From: Sphingomonas sp. So64.6b | GTDB lineage: Bacteria > Pseudomonadota > Alphaproteobacteria > Sphingomonadales > Sphingomonadaceae | Assembly: GCF_014171475.1 (NCBI RefSeq) | Contig: NZ_CP048817.1 | Coordinates: forward strand, 4,154,001-4,218,000 | Length of the DNA: 64,000 nucleotides | Reading direction: 5' to 3' | Shown: positions 1 to 8,684 of the stretch, piece by piece | How positions within the stretch are numbered: the first letter of the stretch is position 1 | Layout of the letters: each line of letters starts with the position of its first letter | Position numbers and translations under genes: made by a program | The notes under the pieces: generated by a model | Told to the model about the DNA's origin: nothing | Databases searched by the model: none | The model's input: the letters and a program-made list of their open reading frames with translations, nothing else

Positions 1-313
1 ACCAGCCGACGAAGAACATCACTTCGGAGGCGATGAACAGGATCATGCCGTAACGCAGGTGAAGCTGCACGACCGGCGTATGATCGCCCTGATGCGCTTC
101 CTTGATGACATTGGCCCACCAGCTGAACATCGTGGTCAGCACGCCGGCCACGCCGAGGAAGAACAGGATTCCGCCGCCATTGGGTTTGCCGACATGGCCG
201 CCATGCATCCACATGATGCCGCCCGCCGCCATGGCGAGCGCGGAGAACGCGCCGGCAATCGGCCAGATATCCGGTGCGAGAATGTGGTAATCGTGGTTCT
301 TGGCGCCGGCCAT
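1..313 (-). CDS. ctaE: cytochrome c oxidase subunit III (partial)
   Basis: N-terminal ~104 residues of subunit III of an aa3-type haem-copper oxidase; the rest lies beyond the left edge. The start (MAGAKNHDYHILAPDIWP) is typical, with an N-terminal membrane helix and the conserved WWANVIKEAHQGDHT segment followed by the YGMILFIASEVMFF helix that carries the conserved Glu of the family. Subunit III is an inner-membrane protein that stabilises the catalytic core. It is the last gene read here in the ctaB - small ORF - ctaG - ctaE run and starts 45 nt after ctaG ends. Confidence 0.95.
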   Translation of the reverse strand, partial: MAGAKNHDYHILAPDIWPIAGAFSALAMAAGGIMWMHGGHVGKPNGGGILFFLGVAGVLTTMFSWWANVIKEAHQGDHTPVVQLHLRYGMILFIASEVMFFVGW

Positions 314-358
314 GCGTCGGTCCCCTGTCAGGCGGTTGTCAGTTGATTTCGGATTGCT

Positions 359-898
359 CTAGCTCGCCGCGCCGCCGGAATCCACCGCGTAAAACGTGTA
401 GCTGAGCGTGATCGTCTTGATGTCCTTGGCGTCGGGATCATCGAGCATTTTGGGATCGACGAAGAAAATCACCGGCATGCGTGCGGTTTCCCCCGGTTTC
501 AGCGTTTGCTGCGTGAAGCAGAAGCACTGGATCTTGGTGAAATATTTGCCCGCCTGAGCCGGGGTGACGTTGAATGTCGCGGTGCCCGTGACCGGCTTGT
601 TCGACGTATTGGTGGCGGTGAAGAAAGCCATGTCGCGCGCGCCGACATCGACCGTTTCGGACGGGCGTTCGGGCGCGAATTTCCACGGCAGCTTCGCACT
701 GACATTGGTATCGAAATCGATCTGCACGCGGCCCGCACCAGCGACCGCGCCCGGTGCGGCCAGGCCGCGTTGCGTCGTGCCGTTAAGCCCGGTCGCCGCG
801 CAGAACATGCTGTAGAGCGGCACGGCGGCGAAGCCGAGCCCGGTCATGAAGCAAACGCCAAGGCCAGCAAGCAATGCGGTGCGGACCGGCGGGGTCAA
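359..898 (-). CDS. ctaG: cytochrome c oxidase assembly protein CtaG (Cox11 type)
   Basis: A 179-residue copper chaperone that delivers copper to the CuB site of subunit I. An N-terminal membrane anchor (about residues 9-30) is followed by a periplasmic immunoglobulin-like domain with the copper-binding CFCF motif (in IQCFCFTQQTL), diagnostic for Cox11. The start is TTG at 896-898: its TTGA overlaps the stop of the upstream 48-residue ORF by 4 nt, which suggests coupled translation. No ATG gives a full-length protein. Position between ctaB and ctaE matches the usual alphaproteobacterial order. Confidence 0.93.
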   Translation of the reverse strand: MTPPVRTALLAGLGVCFMTGLGFAAVPLYSMFCAATGLNGTTQRGLAAPGAVAGAGRVQIDFDTNVSAKLPWKFAPERPSETVDVGARDMAFFTATNTSNKPVTGTATFNVTPAQAGKYFTKIQCFCFTQQTLKPGETARMPVIFFVDPKMLDDPDAKDIKTITLSYTFYAVDSGGAAS

Positions 899-1041
899 TG
901 CGGCATCCCCGCCTTGATCTTCACGATCGTGATCGCGAACACCAGGATGACCAGTGCGCCGAGGATCAGACCCATGACAATGGCGCGCGAGCGTTGGCGT
1001 GCGCGGATCAGCTTGTCGGTGTCGGACTGGAGGTCGGGCAT
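895..1041 (-). CDS. small single-span membrane protein between ctaB and ctaG
   Basis: A 48-residue ORF (MPDLQSDTDKLI... ending AGMPH), below usual gene-calling size. It starts 4 nt after the ctaB stop and its TGA overlaps the TTG of ctaG, so it is embedded in the operon and probably translated. A charged N-terminal 20 residues is followed by one hydrophobic helix (about residues 22-41, VMGLILGALVILVFAITIV). Topology and position suggest a small accessory or assembly subunit of the oxidase. I do not recognise a named family, and the function is inference from context only. Confidence 0.75.
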   Translation of the reverse strand: MPDLQSDTDKLIRARQRSRAIVMGLILGALVILVFAITIVKIKAGMPH

Positions 1042-1045
1042 GATG

Positions 1046-1939
1046 TCAGATCCAATGATCGACGACGAGCGCGCCGAAGAGAATGAAGAGATAAAGGATC
1101 GAATAAGCGAACAGGCGCTTTTCGGGACGCATCGTGTCTTGAACGCCGGTGGTGCGCAGCGAGACCTGCAACGCCATCGCGCCGAACACCGCGGTCATGA
1201 CGATCGCCACGATGCCGTAGAGCGCGCCCGCCTGCCCGAGCGGCCAGGGCGCGATCGCTGCGGCCGCCATCGGCAAGGTGTAGAGCCCGATCTGCACGCG
1301 GGTGGTGCGCTCGCCCGCGACGACCGGGAGCATCGGCACGCCGGCCGCAGCGTAATCGGTCTTCATGAACAGCGCGAGCGCCCAGAAATGCGGCGGCGTC
1401 CACAGGAAGATCAGCGCGAACAACAATATCGGCAGGACTGCGACGTCGCCGGTCGCGGCGGCCCAGCCGATCAGCGGCGGGAAGGCACCGGCAGCGCCGC
1501 CGATGACGATGTTCTGCGGCGTGCGGCGCTTCAGCCAGATGGTGTAGATGAAGACATAGAACAGGATCGACACACTGAGGATCGCGGCGGCGACGAGGTT
1601 GAGCGCCAGCCCCATCAGGATCACCGAAAAGGCGGCGAGCCCGACGCCGAAATGCAGCGCCGACTGACGGTCCATGCGCCCGGCGGGCAGGGGGCGGCCC
1701 GCGGTGCGCTTCATCACGCCGTCGATATCCGCCTCATACCATTGGTTGAGCGCGCCGGCCGCGCCTGCGCCAAGCGCGATGCACAGGATCGCGGTGAAGC
1801 CGAGCACCGGATCGATCGTCACTGGTGCGGCGAGCATGCCGCACAGTCCGGTGAACACGACAAGGCTCATCACCCGGGGTTTGGTCAGGGCGAGAAAGTC
1901 GCGCCAGTCGGCGGGCAAAATGAGAGTCGCGGAAGTCAT
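1046..1939 (-). CDS. ctaB: protohaem IX farnesyltransferase (haem O synthase)
   Basis: A 297-residue UbiA-superfamily prenyltransferase that adds a farnesyl group to haem B to make haem O, the precursor of haem A for the oxidase. The first Asp-rich motif is seen as [15 protein letters not shown] with the following GRPLP, and there are about nine membrane helices. It opens a unit running small ORF - ctaG - ctaE. It is divergent from the GNAT gene, with about 119 nt between them, so its promoter should lie at 1940-2058. It is separated from ctaC-ctaD by that inserted gene. Confidence 0.95.
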   Translation of the reverse strand: MTSATLILPADWRDFLALTKPRVMSLVVFTGLCGMLAAPVTIDPVLGFTAILCIALGAGAAGALNQWYEADIDGVMKRTAGRPLPAGRMDRQSALHFGVGLAAFSVILMGLALNLVAAAILSVSILFYVFIYTIWLKRRTPQNIVIGGAAGAFPPLIGWAAATGDVAVLPILLFALIFLWTPPHFWALALFMKTDYAAAGVPMLPVVAGERTTRVQIGLYTLPMAAAAIAPWPLGQAGALYGIVAIVMTAVFGAMALQVSLRTTGVQDTMRPEKRLFAYSILYLFILFGALVVDHWI

Positions 1940-2058
1940 GATTGCCAGCGCCTATAGGCCGCTGGGGCGGCTGGGGAAAGTGCCGCGTTTGCCCGCTGAT
2001 CCGGCGGTCGCCATTGCCCCACCATTGTATTGCATGGCGCGTGATTCTAACCTTTGGC

Positions 2059-2715
2059 ATGTCATCTGAACCTGCCGCCGCGATTGACCCGGCGCTGATC
2101 GAACCATGGTTGCGCGCCCGATCCGTGGCGCGGGGCCTGCCCCAGCCCGTCCGTGACCGGGGCGGCCTGAGACTGGACACCAATCTGCCCGTCGAGTTGC
2201 GGCGCTACGTCTTTGCGCGACCCGGGCCCGGTTTGATCGAGCTGGGCCGATCGATCACCGCACCGCTTGTCTTTCTAAAGCTGTGCGGGCCCCCGGAGCA
2301 GCTCGCCGCATTGCTTCCCGCGCACTGGCGTCTGTCCCCGGTCGGTTATGTGATGACCTGCGGCACGCCGCCGGCCACCGTCGGACTATCGCCGGGTTAT
2401 CGGATGGAAATTCACGCCAACGGCCCGGTCACGGAAGTCTGCATCCTCGACGATCGCGATGCTCTCGCGGCAAGTGGCTTTGCCGCTGAATGGGATGGGC
2501 TGTTCATATACGACCGGATCGTGACGGATGCCGGGCATCGGCGCAAAGGCCTTGGCCGCGCCGTCATGGCCGCGCTTGGCGCGGCGCGACGATCACCGCA
2601 ATCGCGCCAGCTACTCGTTGCCACCGAAGAGGGGCGTGCGCTTTACGCCATGATGGGCTGGGATGTGGGCCTGCTTTTCTCTTCTGCCGGTATTGCTGAC
2701 GACACCGGCGTCTAG
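2059..2715 (+). CDS. GNAT-family N-acetyltransferase
   Basis: A 218-residue protein whose C-terminal half is a GNAT fold. The acetyl-CoA pyrophosphate-binding motif A is HRRKGLGRAVMAAL at about residues 160-173, preceded by a beta strand (LFIYDRIVTD) and followed by the ALYAMMGW motif-B region. The N-terminal ~100 residues are not a recognisable domain. The ATG at 2059 was chosen over an upstream in-frame start because it gives a normal N-terminus outside the ctaB promoter region. The substrate cannot be predicted. It sits between the two oxidase units but is transcribed the opposite way. Confidence 0.85.
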   Translation: MSSEPAAAIDPALIEPWLRARSVARGLPQPVRDRGGLRLDTNLPVELRRYVFARPGPGLIELGRSITAPLVFLKLCGPPEQLAALLPAHWRLSPVGYVMTCGTPPATVGLSPGYRMEIHANGPVTEVCILDDRDALAASGFAAEWDGLFIYDRIVTDAGHRRKGLGRAVMAALGAARRSPQSRQLLVATEEGRALYAMMGWDVGLLFSSAGIADDTGV

Positions 2716-2801
2716 CGAATTTCCGCGGCCGCCTGCGTTATCTCGGCGGCATTGTCGCTGCCCGACATTCCCCGACCTGTCTCAGCAACGCCCCAAAAGC
2801 A

Positions 2802-2830
2802 AAACGCCCCGGCTCATCACCGGGGCGTTT
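2802..2830 (-). terminator. bidirectional intrinsic terminator after ctaD
   Basis: Perfect 11-bp arms (AAACGCCCCGG and its complement) enclose a 7-nt loop. On the minus strand the stem is followed by TTTTGCTTTT, and there is a short T run on the plus strand too. It lies between the convergent ends of the GNAT gene and ctaD, so it can serve both. Confidence 0.85.
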
Positions 2831-2854
2831 CACTTGTTCGAAAGGTCGTCGGTC

Positions 2855-4537
2855 TCAGTGATGACCGCCGTCGTCGATCACCGGGAGCGTTTCGAACTGG
2901 TGATATGGCGGCGGGCTGGACAGCGTCCATTCCAGCGTCGTGGCGCCTTCGCCCCACACATTGTCCGCCGCCTTGCTGCCCTTGGCCAGCGACCAGAACA
3001 AATTGACGAAGAAGATGATCATCGACGCGCCCATGATCATGTAGCCGACCGTCGCGATATAGTTCCAGTGTGCCAGACCATCGGTATAGTCGGGCATGCG
3101 GCGCGGCATGCCCTGCAGGCCGAGGAAGTGCATCGGGAAGAACATCACGTTCACGCCGACGAAGAACACCCAGAAATGCAGCTGGCCGAGGAACTCGTTA
3201 TAGTTCTTCCCCCACATTTTCGCGAACCAGTAATAGAAGCCCGCGAACAGGCTGAACACCGCGCCGAGGCTCAGCACATAGTGGAAATGCGCCACCACAT
3301 AATAAGTGTCCTGCATGTAGTCGTCGACGCCGCCATTGGCGAGCACGACACCGGTCACGCCACCGACGGTGAACATGAAGATGAAGCCGATCGCCCATAG
3401 CATCGGGGTCTTGAAGCTGAGCGAGCCGCCCCACATCGTCGCGATCCAGGAGAAGATCTTGATCCCGGTCGGCACCGCGATGACCATCGTCGCGGCGGTG
3501 AAGTACATCTTGGTGTTCACGCTGAGGCCGGTGGTGAACATGTGGTGCGCCCACACGACGAAGCCGACCACGCCGATCGCGACCATGGCATAGGCCATGC
3601 CGAGATAACCGAAGACGGGCTTTTTCGAAAAGGTCGCGATGATCTGGCTGACGATGCCGAAGCCCGGCAGGATCATGATGTACACTTCGGGGTGACCGAA
3701 GAACCAGAACAGATGCTGGTAGAGGATCGGATCGCCGCCGCCGGCCGGATCGAAGAAGGTCGTGCCGAAATTACGATCGGTCAGCAACATGGTGATCGCC
3801 GCGGCAAGCACCGGCAGTGCGAGCAGCAACAGGAAGGCGGTGACCAGCACCGACCATACGAACAGCGGCATCTTGTGCAGCGTCATGCCCGGCGCACGCA
3901 TATTGAAGATGGTGGTGATGAAGTTGATCGCGCCGAGGATCGAGCTGGCGCCGGCGAGATGGAGCGACAGGATCGCCATGTCGGTCGAGGGCCCGGGCTC
4001 GCCATAGGTGGAGAGTGGCGCGTAGAGCGTCCAGCCATTGCCGGCACCGCCGAAGAAAGGCGAGGCGAGCAGCAGCGTGAAGGCGGGCACCAGCAGCCAG
4101 AACGAGATGTTGTTCATGCGCGGGAAGGCCATGTCCGGCGCACCGATCATGATCGGTACGAACCAGTTGCCGAAGCCGCCGATCATCGCCGGCATGACCA
4201 TGAAGAAGACCATGATCAGGCCGTGCGCGGTGACCAACACGTTCCACAGATGGAGCGAGTGATCGAGACCCGCTTCGCCGCCGGGCAGATAATGCACCCA
4301 GGTGTTGAGATACTGGATGCCCGGGTGCATCAATTCGGCGCGCATCAGGCCCGAGATCGTGCCACCGATGATCCCCGCGGTGATCGCGAAGATCAAATAG
4401 AGCGTGCCGATGTCCTTGTGGTTGGTCGACATGAACCAACGCGCGAAGAAACCGGGCTTGTGATCAGCGTCATGCGCGTGATCGTGGCTGTGGCCGTGCG
4501 CATCGAACGCGGACGAATGAATGGCGGTATCGGTCAT
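2855..4537 (-). CDS. ctaD: cytochrome c oxidase subunit I
   Basis: A 560-residue catalytic subunit of the aa3-type proton-pumping oxidase, holding haem a and the haem a3-CuB centre. Visible signatures are the CuB ligand helix [14 protein letters not shown] with its His-Glu-x-x-Tyr crosslink motif, the HH ligands in [11 protein letters not shown], and the haem ligands in [13 protein letters not shown] His/Asp-rich N-terminus ([13 protein letters not shown]) precedes the first helix. It follows ctaC by 3 nt and is followed by a strong terminator, so ctaC-ctaD form a closed unit. Confidence 0.97.
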   Translation of the reverse strand: MTDTAIHSSAFDAHGHSHDHAHDADHKPGFFARWFMSTNHKDIGTLYLIFAITAGIIGGTISGLMRAELMHPGIQYLNTWVHYLPGGEAGLDHSLHLWNVLVTAHGLIMVFFMVMPAMIGGFGNWFVPIMIGAPDMAFPRMNNISFWLLVPAFTLLLASPFFGGAGNGWTLYAPLSTYGEPGPSTDMAILSLHLAGASSILGAINFITTIFNMRAPGMTLHKMPLFVWSVLVTAFLLLLALPVLAAAITMLLTDRNFGTTFFDPAGGGDPILYQHLFWFFGHPEVYIMILPGFGIVSQIIATFSKKPVFGYLGMAYAMVAIGVVGFVVWAHHMFTTGLSVNTKMYFTAATMVIAVPTGIKIFSWIATMWGGSLSFKTPMLWAIGFIFMFTVGGVTGVVLANGGVDDYMQDTYYVVAHFHYVLSLGAVFSLFAGFYYWFAKMWGKNYNEFLGQLHFWVFFVGVNVMFFPMHFLGLQGMPRRMPDYTDGLAHWNYIATVGYMIMGASMIIFFVNLFWSLAKGSKAADNVWGEGATTLEWTLSSPPPYHQFETLPVIDDGGHH

Positions 4538-4540
4538 GTC

Positions 4541-5674
4541 TTAGCGTCCGGTGCCGGCGCCGGCGGGGTTAGCCGTCGCGCCCTGAGTGGTGGTGGGAGC
4601 GGGCAGGCTCGCATTCTCGACCGGACCCGTGGTGTTGGCGACTGCCGCTGCGTCGGTTGCGGCCGGTGCCGCCGCTGCCGGGGTGGCGGCGGGCTTGGCG
4701 CCCTTGGGCGTGCCACCCTTGGCCTTGACCCAAGCCGCGAATTGTTCCGGCGTCACTGCCTCGACCGCGATCGGCATATAGCCGTGACGCGCACCGCACA
4801 GTTCCGAACACTGACCGAAATAGACGCCGGGCTTCTCGATCGTGAAGCTGGTTTCGTTGATGCGTCCGGGAACCGCGTCGAGCTTGATCCAGAACGCAGG
4901 GACCGCCCAGCTGTGGATCACGTCGTTGGCGGTGGTGATCAGGCGGATCGGCACGCCGACCGGCAGGACCACGCGATTGTCGGCAGCGAGCAGACGGGGA
5001 CCGTCCGCGTCGGTGCGGAAACGCTCACCAGCGGCGACGTCGCCCTTTTCCTTGAGCATGTTGGCGGTCACTTCGAACCCGCCATTGTCGGGGTATTGAT
5101 ACGACCAATACCATTGATTGCCGATCGCCTTCAGCGTGATCGCATTGGCCGGGGCCGGCTTATACTGTGCCTGAAGCAAGCCGATCGACGGTACCGCGAG
5201 CAGCACCAGGATGATCACGGGAGCAAGCGTCCAGACGATCTCGATCAACGTGTTGTGCGACGTCTTCGATGCCACCGGGTTGGCGGCGGCGCGGTAGCGG
5301 TACATGACCCAGAACAGCAGGCCGAGTACGAACAGCGAGATCACGGTGATCACAGGGACGAGGATCGCATCGTGAAACCAGTGCGCAGTTTGACCATTCT
5401 TGGTGACCTGCGGCTGGATACCATAATGGCCATCGACCGGCTGGCCGATGCCGGCGATCGGAGCCATGATCGGCGCACCATCTTGCGCAAGGGCCGGATC
5501 GGTCGGCTTGGCTGTCGCGGGGTTGGCGGCTGGCGTGGCGACGGCTGGCGCGGTCACTGCCGGTGCGACCGGCGCCGTTGCGGTCGGCGCCGCGGCATGG
5601 CCGGCCCCTGCCAGCAGCAAGCCTGCCGCTAGTACGATCGATTTCAACCCCGTCATACGCATCAGTGTCGTCAT
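4541..5674 (-). CDS. ctaC: cytochrome c oxidase subunit II
   Basis: A 377-residue CuA subunit that takes electrons from cytochrome c. A signal sequence (MTTLMRMTGLKSIVLAAG) and Ala-rich linker precede two membrane helices and a periplasmic cupredoxin domain whose CuA loop is GQCSELCGARHGYMPI (Cys-x3-Cys, His, Met). Starting at 5674 places TTGGGG just upstream and a proper signal peptide first; a longer reading to 5863 is unlikely. The last ~60 residues are a low-complexity Ala/Pro/Thr tail beyond the cupredoxin domain. It is divergent from pyrE. Confidence 0.95.
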   Translation of the reverse strand: MTTLMRMTGLKSIVLAAGLLLAGAGHAAAPTATAPVAPAVTAPAVATPAANPATAKPTDPALAQDGAPIMAPIAGIGQPVDGHYGIQPQVTKNGQTAHWFHDAILVPVITVISLFVLGLLFWVMYRYRAAANPVASKTSHNTLIEIVWTLAPVIILVLLAVPSIGLLQAQYKPAPANAITLKAIGNQWYWSYQYPDNGGFEVTANMLKEKGDVAAGERFRTDADGPRLLAADNRVVLPVGVPIRLITTANDVIHSWAVPAFWIKLDAVPGRINETSFTIEKPGVYFGQCSELCGARHGYMPIAVEAVTPEQFAAWVKAKGGTPKGAKPAATPAAAAPAATDAAAVANTTGPVENASLPAPTTTQGATANPAGAGTGR

Positions 5675-5868
5675 CCCCAAAAACCTTGGTCGGGCGAACA
5701 CGCCACCCCCTGTTTGAAAGGTGACGCTGGGCGGGAATACGCCCGTTTGTGACGGGCCTATACGCGCGACACTCGCGTGTCTCAAGCTTGCGAGAGGCTT
5801 TTTTGACCATAGCGTTGCGCTTGGGGTGTCCTCCCCCCTATTTGAGCCCCGACGAAAGGGCATCAGCC

Positions 5869-6450
5869 ATGACCGAAGATCAGGTTCTCGCCGAATTCCG
5901 CGCTGCCGAGGCGCTGCTCGAGGGACATTTTATTTTGTCGTCGGGGCTGCGTTCCTCGCGCTACCTGCAATGCGCGCGGGTTCTGATGGATCCGGCGCGG
6001 GGCGCGAGGCTGGCCGAAGCGCTCGCCGCGCAACTCCCTGACGAACTTCGCGAATCGGTTCAGGCGGTGGTATCGCCGGCGATGGGCGGGGTGATCGCCG
6101 GGCACGAAATGGCGCGCGCGCTGGGCGTCGAGGCGATGTTCCTCGAACGGCCCGACGGTATTTTCGAACTGCGCCGTGGTTTTCGCCTCGCGCCGGGCAC
6201 ACGCGTGCTGATGATGGAGGATGTAGTGACCACCGGCCTGTCGTCGCGTGAGGCGATCGCCGCGATCGACCGCGCCGGCGGCGAAACGGTGGCTGCCGCG
6301 GCGTTGGTCGACCGGTCGAACGGTGCCGCCGATCTTGGCGTGCCGTTCTTTCCGCTGATCCGGCTCGACGTGCCGACCTATGACGCGGACAAATTGCCGC
6401 CCGATCTGGCGGCGATCCCCGCGATCAAGCCGGGCAGCCGCGCAGCGTGA
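5869..6450 (+). CDS. pyrE: orotate phosphoribosyltransferase
   Basis: A 193-residue type I phosphoribosyltransferase that converts orotate plus PRPP to OMP in pyrimidine synthesis. The PRPP loop is [11 protein letters not shown]; the N-terminal [15 protein letters not shown] and the [10 protein letters not shown] segment are also typical. The ATG at 5869 follows a GACGAAAGGG ribosome-binding site. Its TGA overlaps the GTG start of pdxJ, opening a tightly packed run through maiA. Confidence 0.96.
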   Translation: MTEDQVLAEFRAAEALLEGHFILSSGLRSSRYLQCARVLMDPARGARLAEALAAQLPDELRESVQAVVSPAMGGVIAGHEMARALGVEAMFLERPDGIFELRRGFRLAPGTRVLMMEDVVTTGLSSREAIAAIDRAGGETVAAAALVDRSNGAADLGVPFFPLIRLDVPTYDADKLPPDLAAIPAIKPGSRAA

Positions 6451-7196
6451 TCCTTCGACAGGCTCAGGACGATCGGGACCTTCGTCTCGGGGTCAATATC
6501 GACCATGTCGCGACGGTCAGGAACGCGCGCGGCGCGGGGTATCCCGATCCGGTGCGCGCCGCGCTGCTCGCTGCGGAGGCCGGGGCGGACGGGATCACCG
6601 CGCATTTGCGCGAAGACCGCCGCCACATCACCGACGATGATATCGCGCGGCTTGCCGAGCAGTTGACCATCCCACTCAATCTGGAAATGGCGGCGACCGA
6701 CGAGATGCTGGCGATCGCGCTGCGCCATCGTCCGCACGCGGCGTGCATCGTACCGGAAAAGCGCGAGGAGCGCACCACCGAGGGCGGGCTCGACGCGGCA
6801 GGCCAGCACAACCATCTTGCCCCGCTGGTGACCAGCCTGAAGGGCGCCAACATCCGCGTCAGCCTGTTCGTCGAACCCGATGCGCGCCAGATCGAGGCGG
6901 CGCTCCGGCTCGGCGCGCCGGTCGTCGAATTGCACACCGGCCGTTATGCCGAGCTGGAAGGCGAAGCGCAGAGCGAAGAGTTGCGCCGCCTGGCCGATGC
7001 GGCGGCGCTGGCGGCGAAGAACGGGATCGAAGTCCATGCCGGTCACGGCTTGACCTATGACAATGTCGCGCCCGTGGCGGCGATTCCGCAGATACGCGAG
7101 CTGAACATCGGGCATTTTCTGGTCGGCGAAGCGATGTTCGTCGGCCTGGGCGAGGCGGTACGCCGCATGCGTGCGGCAATGGACGCGGCGCGATGA
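6447..7196 (+). CDS. pdxJ: pyridoxine 5'-phosphate synthase
   Basis: A 249-residue TIM-barrel enzyme joining 3-amino-2-oxopropyl phosphate and deoxyxylulose 5-phosphate to make PNP (vitamin B6). Signatures are [30 protein letters not shown], the catalytic Glu region [11 protein letters not shown] and [13 protein letters not shown]. The only in-frame start before the conserved core is the GTG at 6447, overlapping the pyrE stop. Residues 2-9 are encoded by a dispersed repeat (6451-6472), giving an N-terminus unlike that of other PdxJ proteins. Confidence 0.95.
   Translation: MILRQAQDDRDLRLGVNIDHVATVRNARGAGYPDPVRAALLAAEAGADGITAHLREDRRHITDDDIARLAEQLTIPLNLEMAATDEMLAIALRHRPHAACIVPEKREERTTEGGLDAAGQHNHLAPLVTSLKGANIRVSLFVEPDARQIEAALRLGAPVVELHTGRYAELEGEAQSEELRRLADAAALAAKNGIEVHAGHGLTYDNVAPVAAIPQIRELNIGHFLVGEAMFVGLGEAVRRMRAAMDAAR
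6451..6472. repeat. dispersed repeat inside the pdxJ 5' coding end
   Basis: The string TCCTTCGACAGGCTCAGGAC plus two further bases matches a short repeat I recognise as very common in intergenic regions of many proteobacteria; on the other strand it gives the familiar LSLSKD reading. Here it lies within a coding region, directly after the pyrE stop. Confidence 0.7.
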
Positions 7197-7356
7197 GGGG
7201 GGGTCTTAAATCCTCCCCCGAGCAGAGGGAGGGGGACCGCCCGCTTCTTCAGCGGGTGGTGGGGGGGGTGAGCGCGGGACGCTCGCTTCGCTCGCGGCCC
7301 CTCCACCATTCGCCTTCGGCTCATGGTCCCCCTCCCCCCTGCGGGGGAGGATTTAG
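7197..7356. repeat. GC-rich intergenic palindromic element
   Basis: The whole pdxJ-acpS gap is one imperfect palindrome. An outer left arm near 7207-7240 (AAATCCTCCCCC, then GAGGGGGACC) is mirrored by a right arm near 7324-7354 (GGTCCCCCTCCCCC, then GGGGGAGGATTT). The inner part holds shorter inverted segments (CGCTCGCTTCGCTCGCG). It has no coding potential that I can support. It would fold into a long hairpin in the pdxJ-acpS transcript. Confidence 0.75.
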
Positions 7357-7767
7357 ATGATCATCGGCCTCGGCTCCGATCTGTGCAGCATCGAGCGCAT
7401 CCAGGCGTCGCTCGACCGGTTCGGCGAGCGGTTCGAACAACGCGTCTTTACCGAAGTAGAGCGGGCCAAGGCGGCACGGCGTCCGTTCACCAAGGCGGGC
7501 ACGCTGGCCAAGCGCTTCGCCGCCAAGGAAGCCTATTCCAAGGCGGTCGGCACCGGATTCAAGGCCGGCGTGTTCATGAAGGACATCGGCGTGGTCAATG
7601 CCCGGTCGGGCGCGCCAACGCTGGCGCTGACCGGCGGAGCGAAGGCGAGGCTTGACGCGTTAACCCCTGCGGGCCACGTCGCGAGAGTACATTTGACGAT
7701 GACCGACGATCATCCCTGGGCGCAGGCCTTTGTGATCATTGAGGCCATCCCCCTTAACGACGCGTAA
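7357..7767 (+). CDS. acpS: holo-[acyl-carrier-protein] synthase
   Basis: A 136-residue phosphopantetheinyl transferase that activates ACP for fatty-acid synthesis. The Mg-binding Asp lies in [14 protein letters not shown] and the second motif is [14 protein letters not shown]. Length is normal for the family. The ATG lies directly after the right arm of the palindromic element, so its ribosome-binding region may be caught in the hairpin. Its stop and the lepB start overlap as TAATG. Confidence 0.96.
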   Translation: MIIGLGSDLCSIERIQASLDRFGERFEQRVFTEVERAKAARRPFTKAGTLAKRFAAKEAYSKAVGTGFKAGVFMKDIGVVNARSGAPTLALTGGAKARLDALTPAGHVARVHLTMTDDHPWAQAFVIIEAIPLNDA

Positions 7768-8684
7768 TGGCAAGGACGAGTATGGCGGCCGAGGAGTTGG
7801 CGTTGGACGCAAATGAACCGGTGGCTGCGGAGGCCGCGCCGAAACCCAAGCCGCGCACCAATTGGTGGGAAGAGATCAAGGGCATCGTCTGGCTCGTGCT
7901 TGCCGTGCTCGGCTTCCACAGCTTCATCGCCAAGCCCTTTTATATCCCGTCCGAATCGATGCTGCCGGGCCTGCTCGTCGGTGATCGGCTGGTGGTGACC
8001 AAATATCCCTATGGCTGGTCGTTCGTCTCGCCGACCTTCCATTTGCTGCCCTTCTTTCATGGGCGGTTGTTCGGCCAGCTCCCGGAGCGCGGTGATGTGG
8101 TGATCGTCACGCCGCCGGGCACCAAGACCGACTACATCAAGCGCGTCATCGGCCTGCCCGGCGACCGGCTGCAAGTGCGCGGTGGCGTGGTGTTCCTCAA
8201 CGGCGTCGCGGTAAAGCGCGGACCGGTGCATTTCATCGACATCCCCGATTATGGTGGCGTGATGATGCAGGACGGCCACGAGACCTGTGAAGCAATGCAA
8301 TATGACGGCGGCCGCCTGACCGGCGCCGACGGCAAGCAGCATTGCCGCCTGCCGCTGGTTACCGAAACGCTGCCCAATGGCCGCAGCTATGAGACGGTCG
8401 ATCTGCAGCCCGACAGCCAGGGCGACAATTACGGACCGGTGACGATTCCCGCCAAGCATGTCTTCCTGATGGGCGACAATCGCGACCGCAGTTCGGACAG
8501 CCGTTTCTCGCTCAGCGACCTCGGCCTGGGTGGCCCGGTGCCGTGGGAATATGTTGGTGGGCGCGCCGAATTCATCACCTTCTCGCCCGATGGCTCGGCA
8601 ACCCTCAACCCCCTGACCTGGTGGGGCTCGTTGCGATCCGGTCGGGCGGGCACTTCGCTGCACCCGCGGGAAGAAACGAAATGA
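7767..8684 (+). CDS. lepB: signal peptidase I
   Basis: A 305-residue inner-membrane serine peptidase that cleaves Sec and Tat signal peptides. One membrane helix (about residues 37-55) is followed by the catalytic Ser64 in PSESMLP, the general-base Lys125 in IKRVIGLPGD, and the GDNRDRSSDSR box near the C-terminus. It overlaps acpS at its start and the next gene at its end (ATGA), consistent with translational coupling. Confidence 0.96.
   Translation: MARTSMAAEELALDANEPVAAEAAPKPKPRTNWWEEIKGIVWLVLAVLGFHSFIAKPFYIPSESMLPGLLVGDRLVVTKYPYGWSFVSPTFHLLPFFHGRLFGQLPERGDVVIVTPPGTKTDYIKRVIGLPGDRLQVRGGVVFLNGVAVKRGPVHFIDIPDYGGVMMQDGHETCEAMQYDGGRLTGADGKQHCRLPLVTETLPNGRSYETVDLQPDSQGDNYGPVTIPAKHVFLMGDNRDRSSDSRFSLSDLGLGGPVPWEYVGGRAEFITFSPDGSATLNPLTWWGSLRSGRAGTSLHPREETK

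Noticed and set aside
506..1957. 483-codon open frame antisense to ctaG and ctaB
   Set aside because: Overlaps three supported genes; composition is typical of an antisense shadow.
3542..5632. 696-codon open frame on the plus strand opposite ctaC and ctaD
   Set aside because: It is antisense to two certain genes, is rich in Arg/His/Asp as expected from GC-rich shadows, and has no recognisable domain.
5675..5863. N-terminal extension of ctaC to 5863
   Set aside because: It would place a non-signal, Arg-rich stretch before a good signal peptide that already has a start and a ribosome-binding site at 5674.
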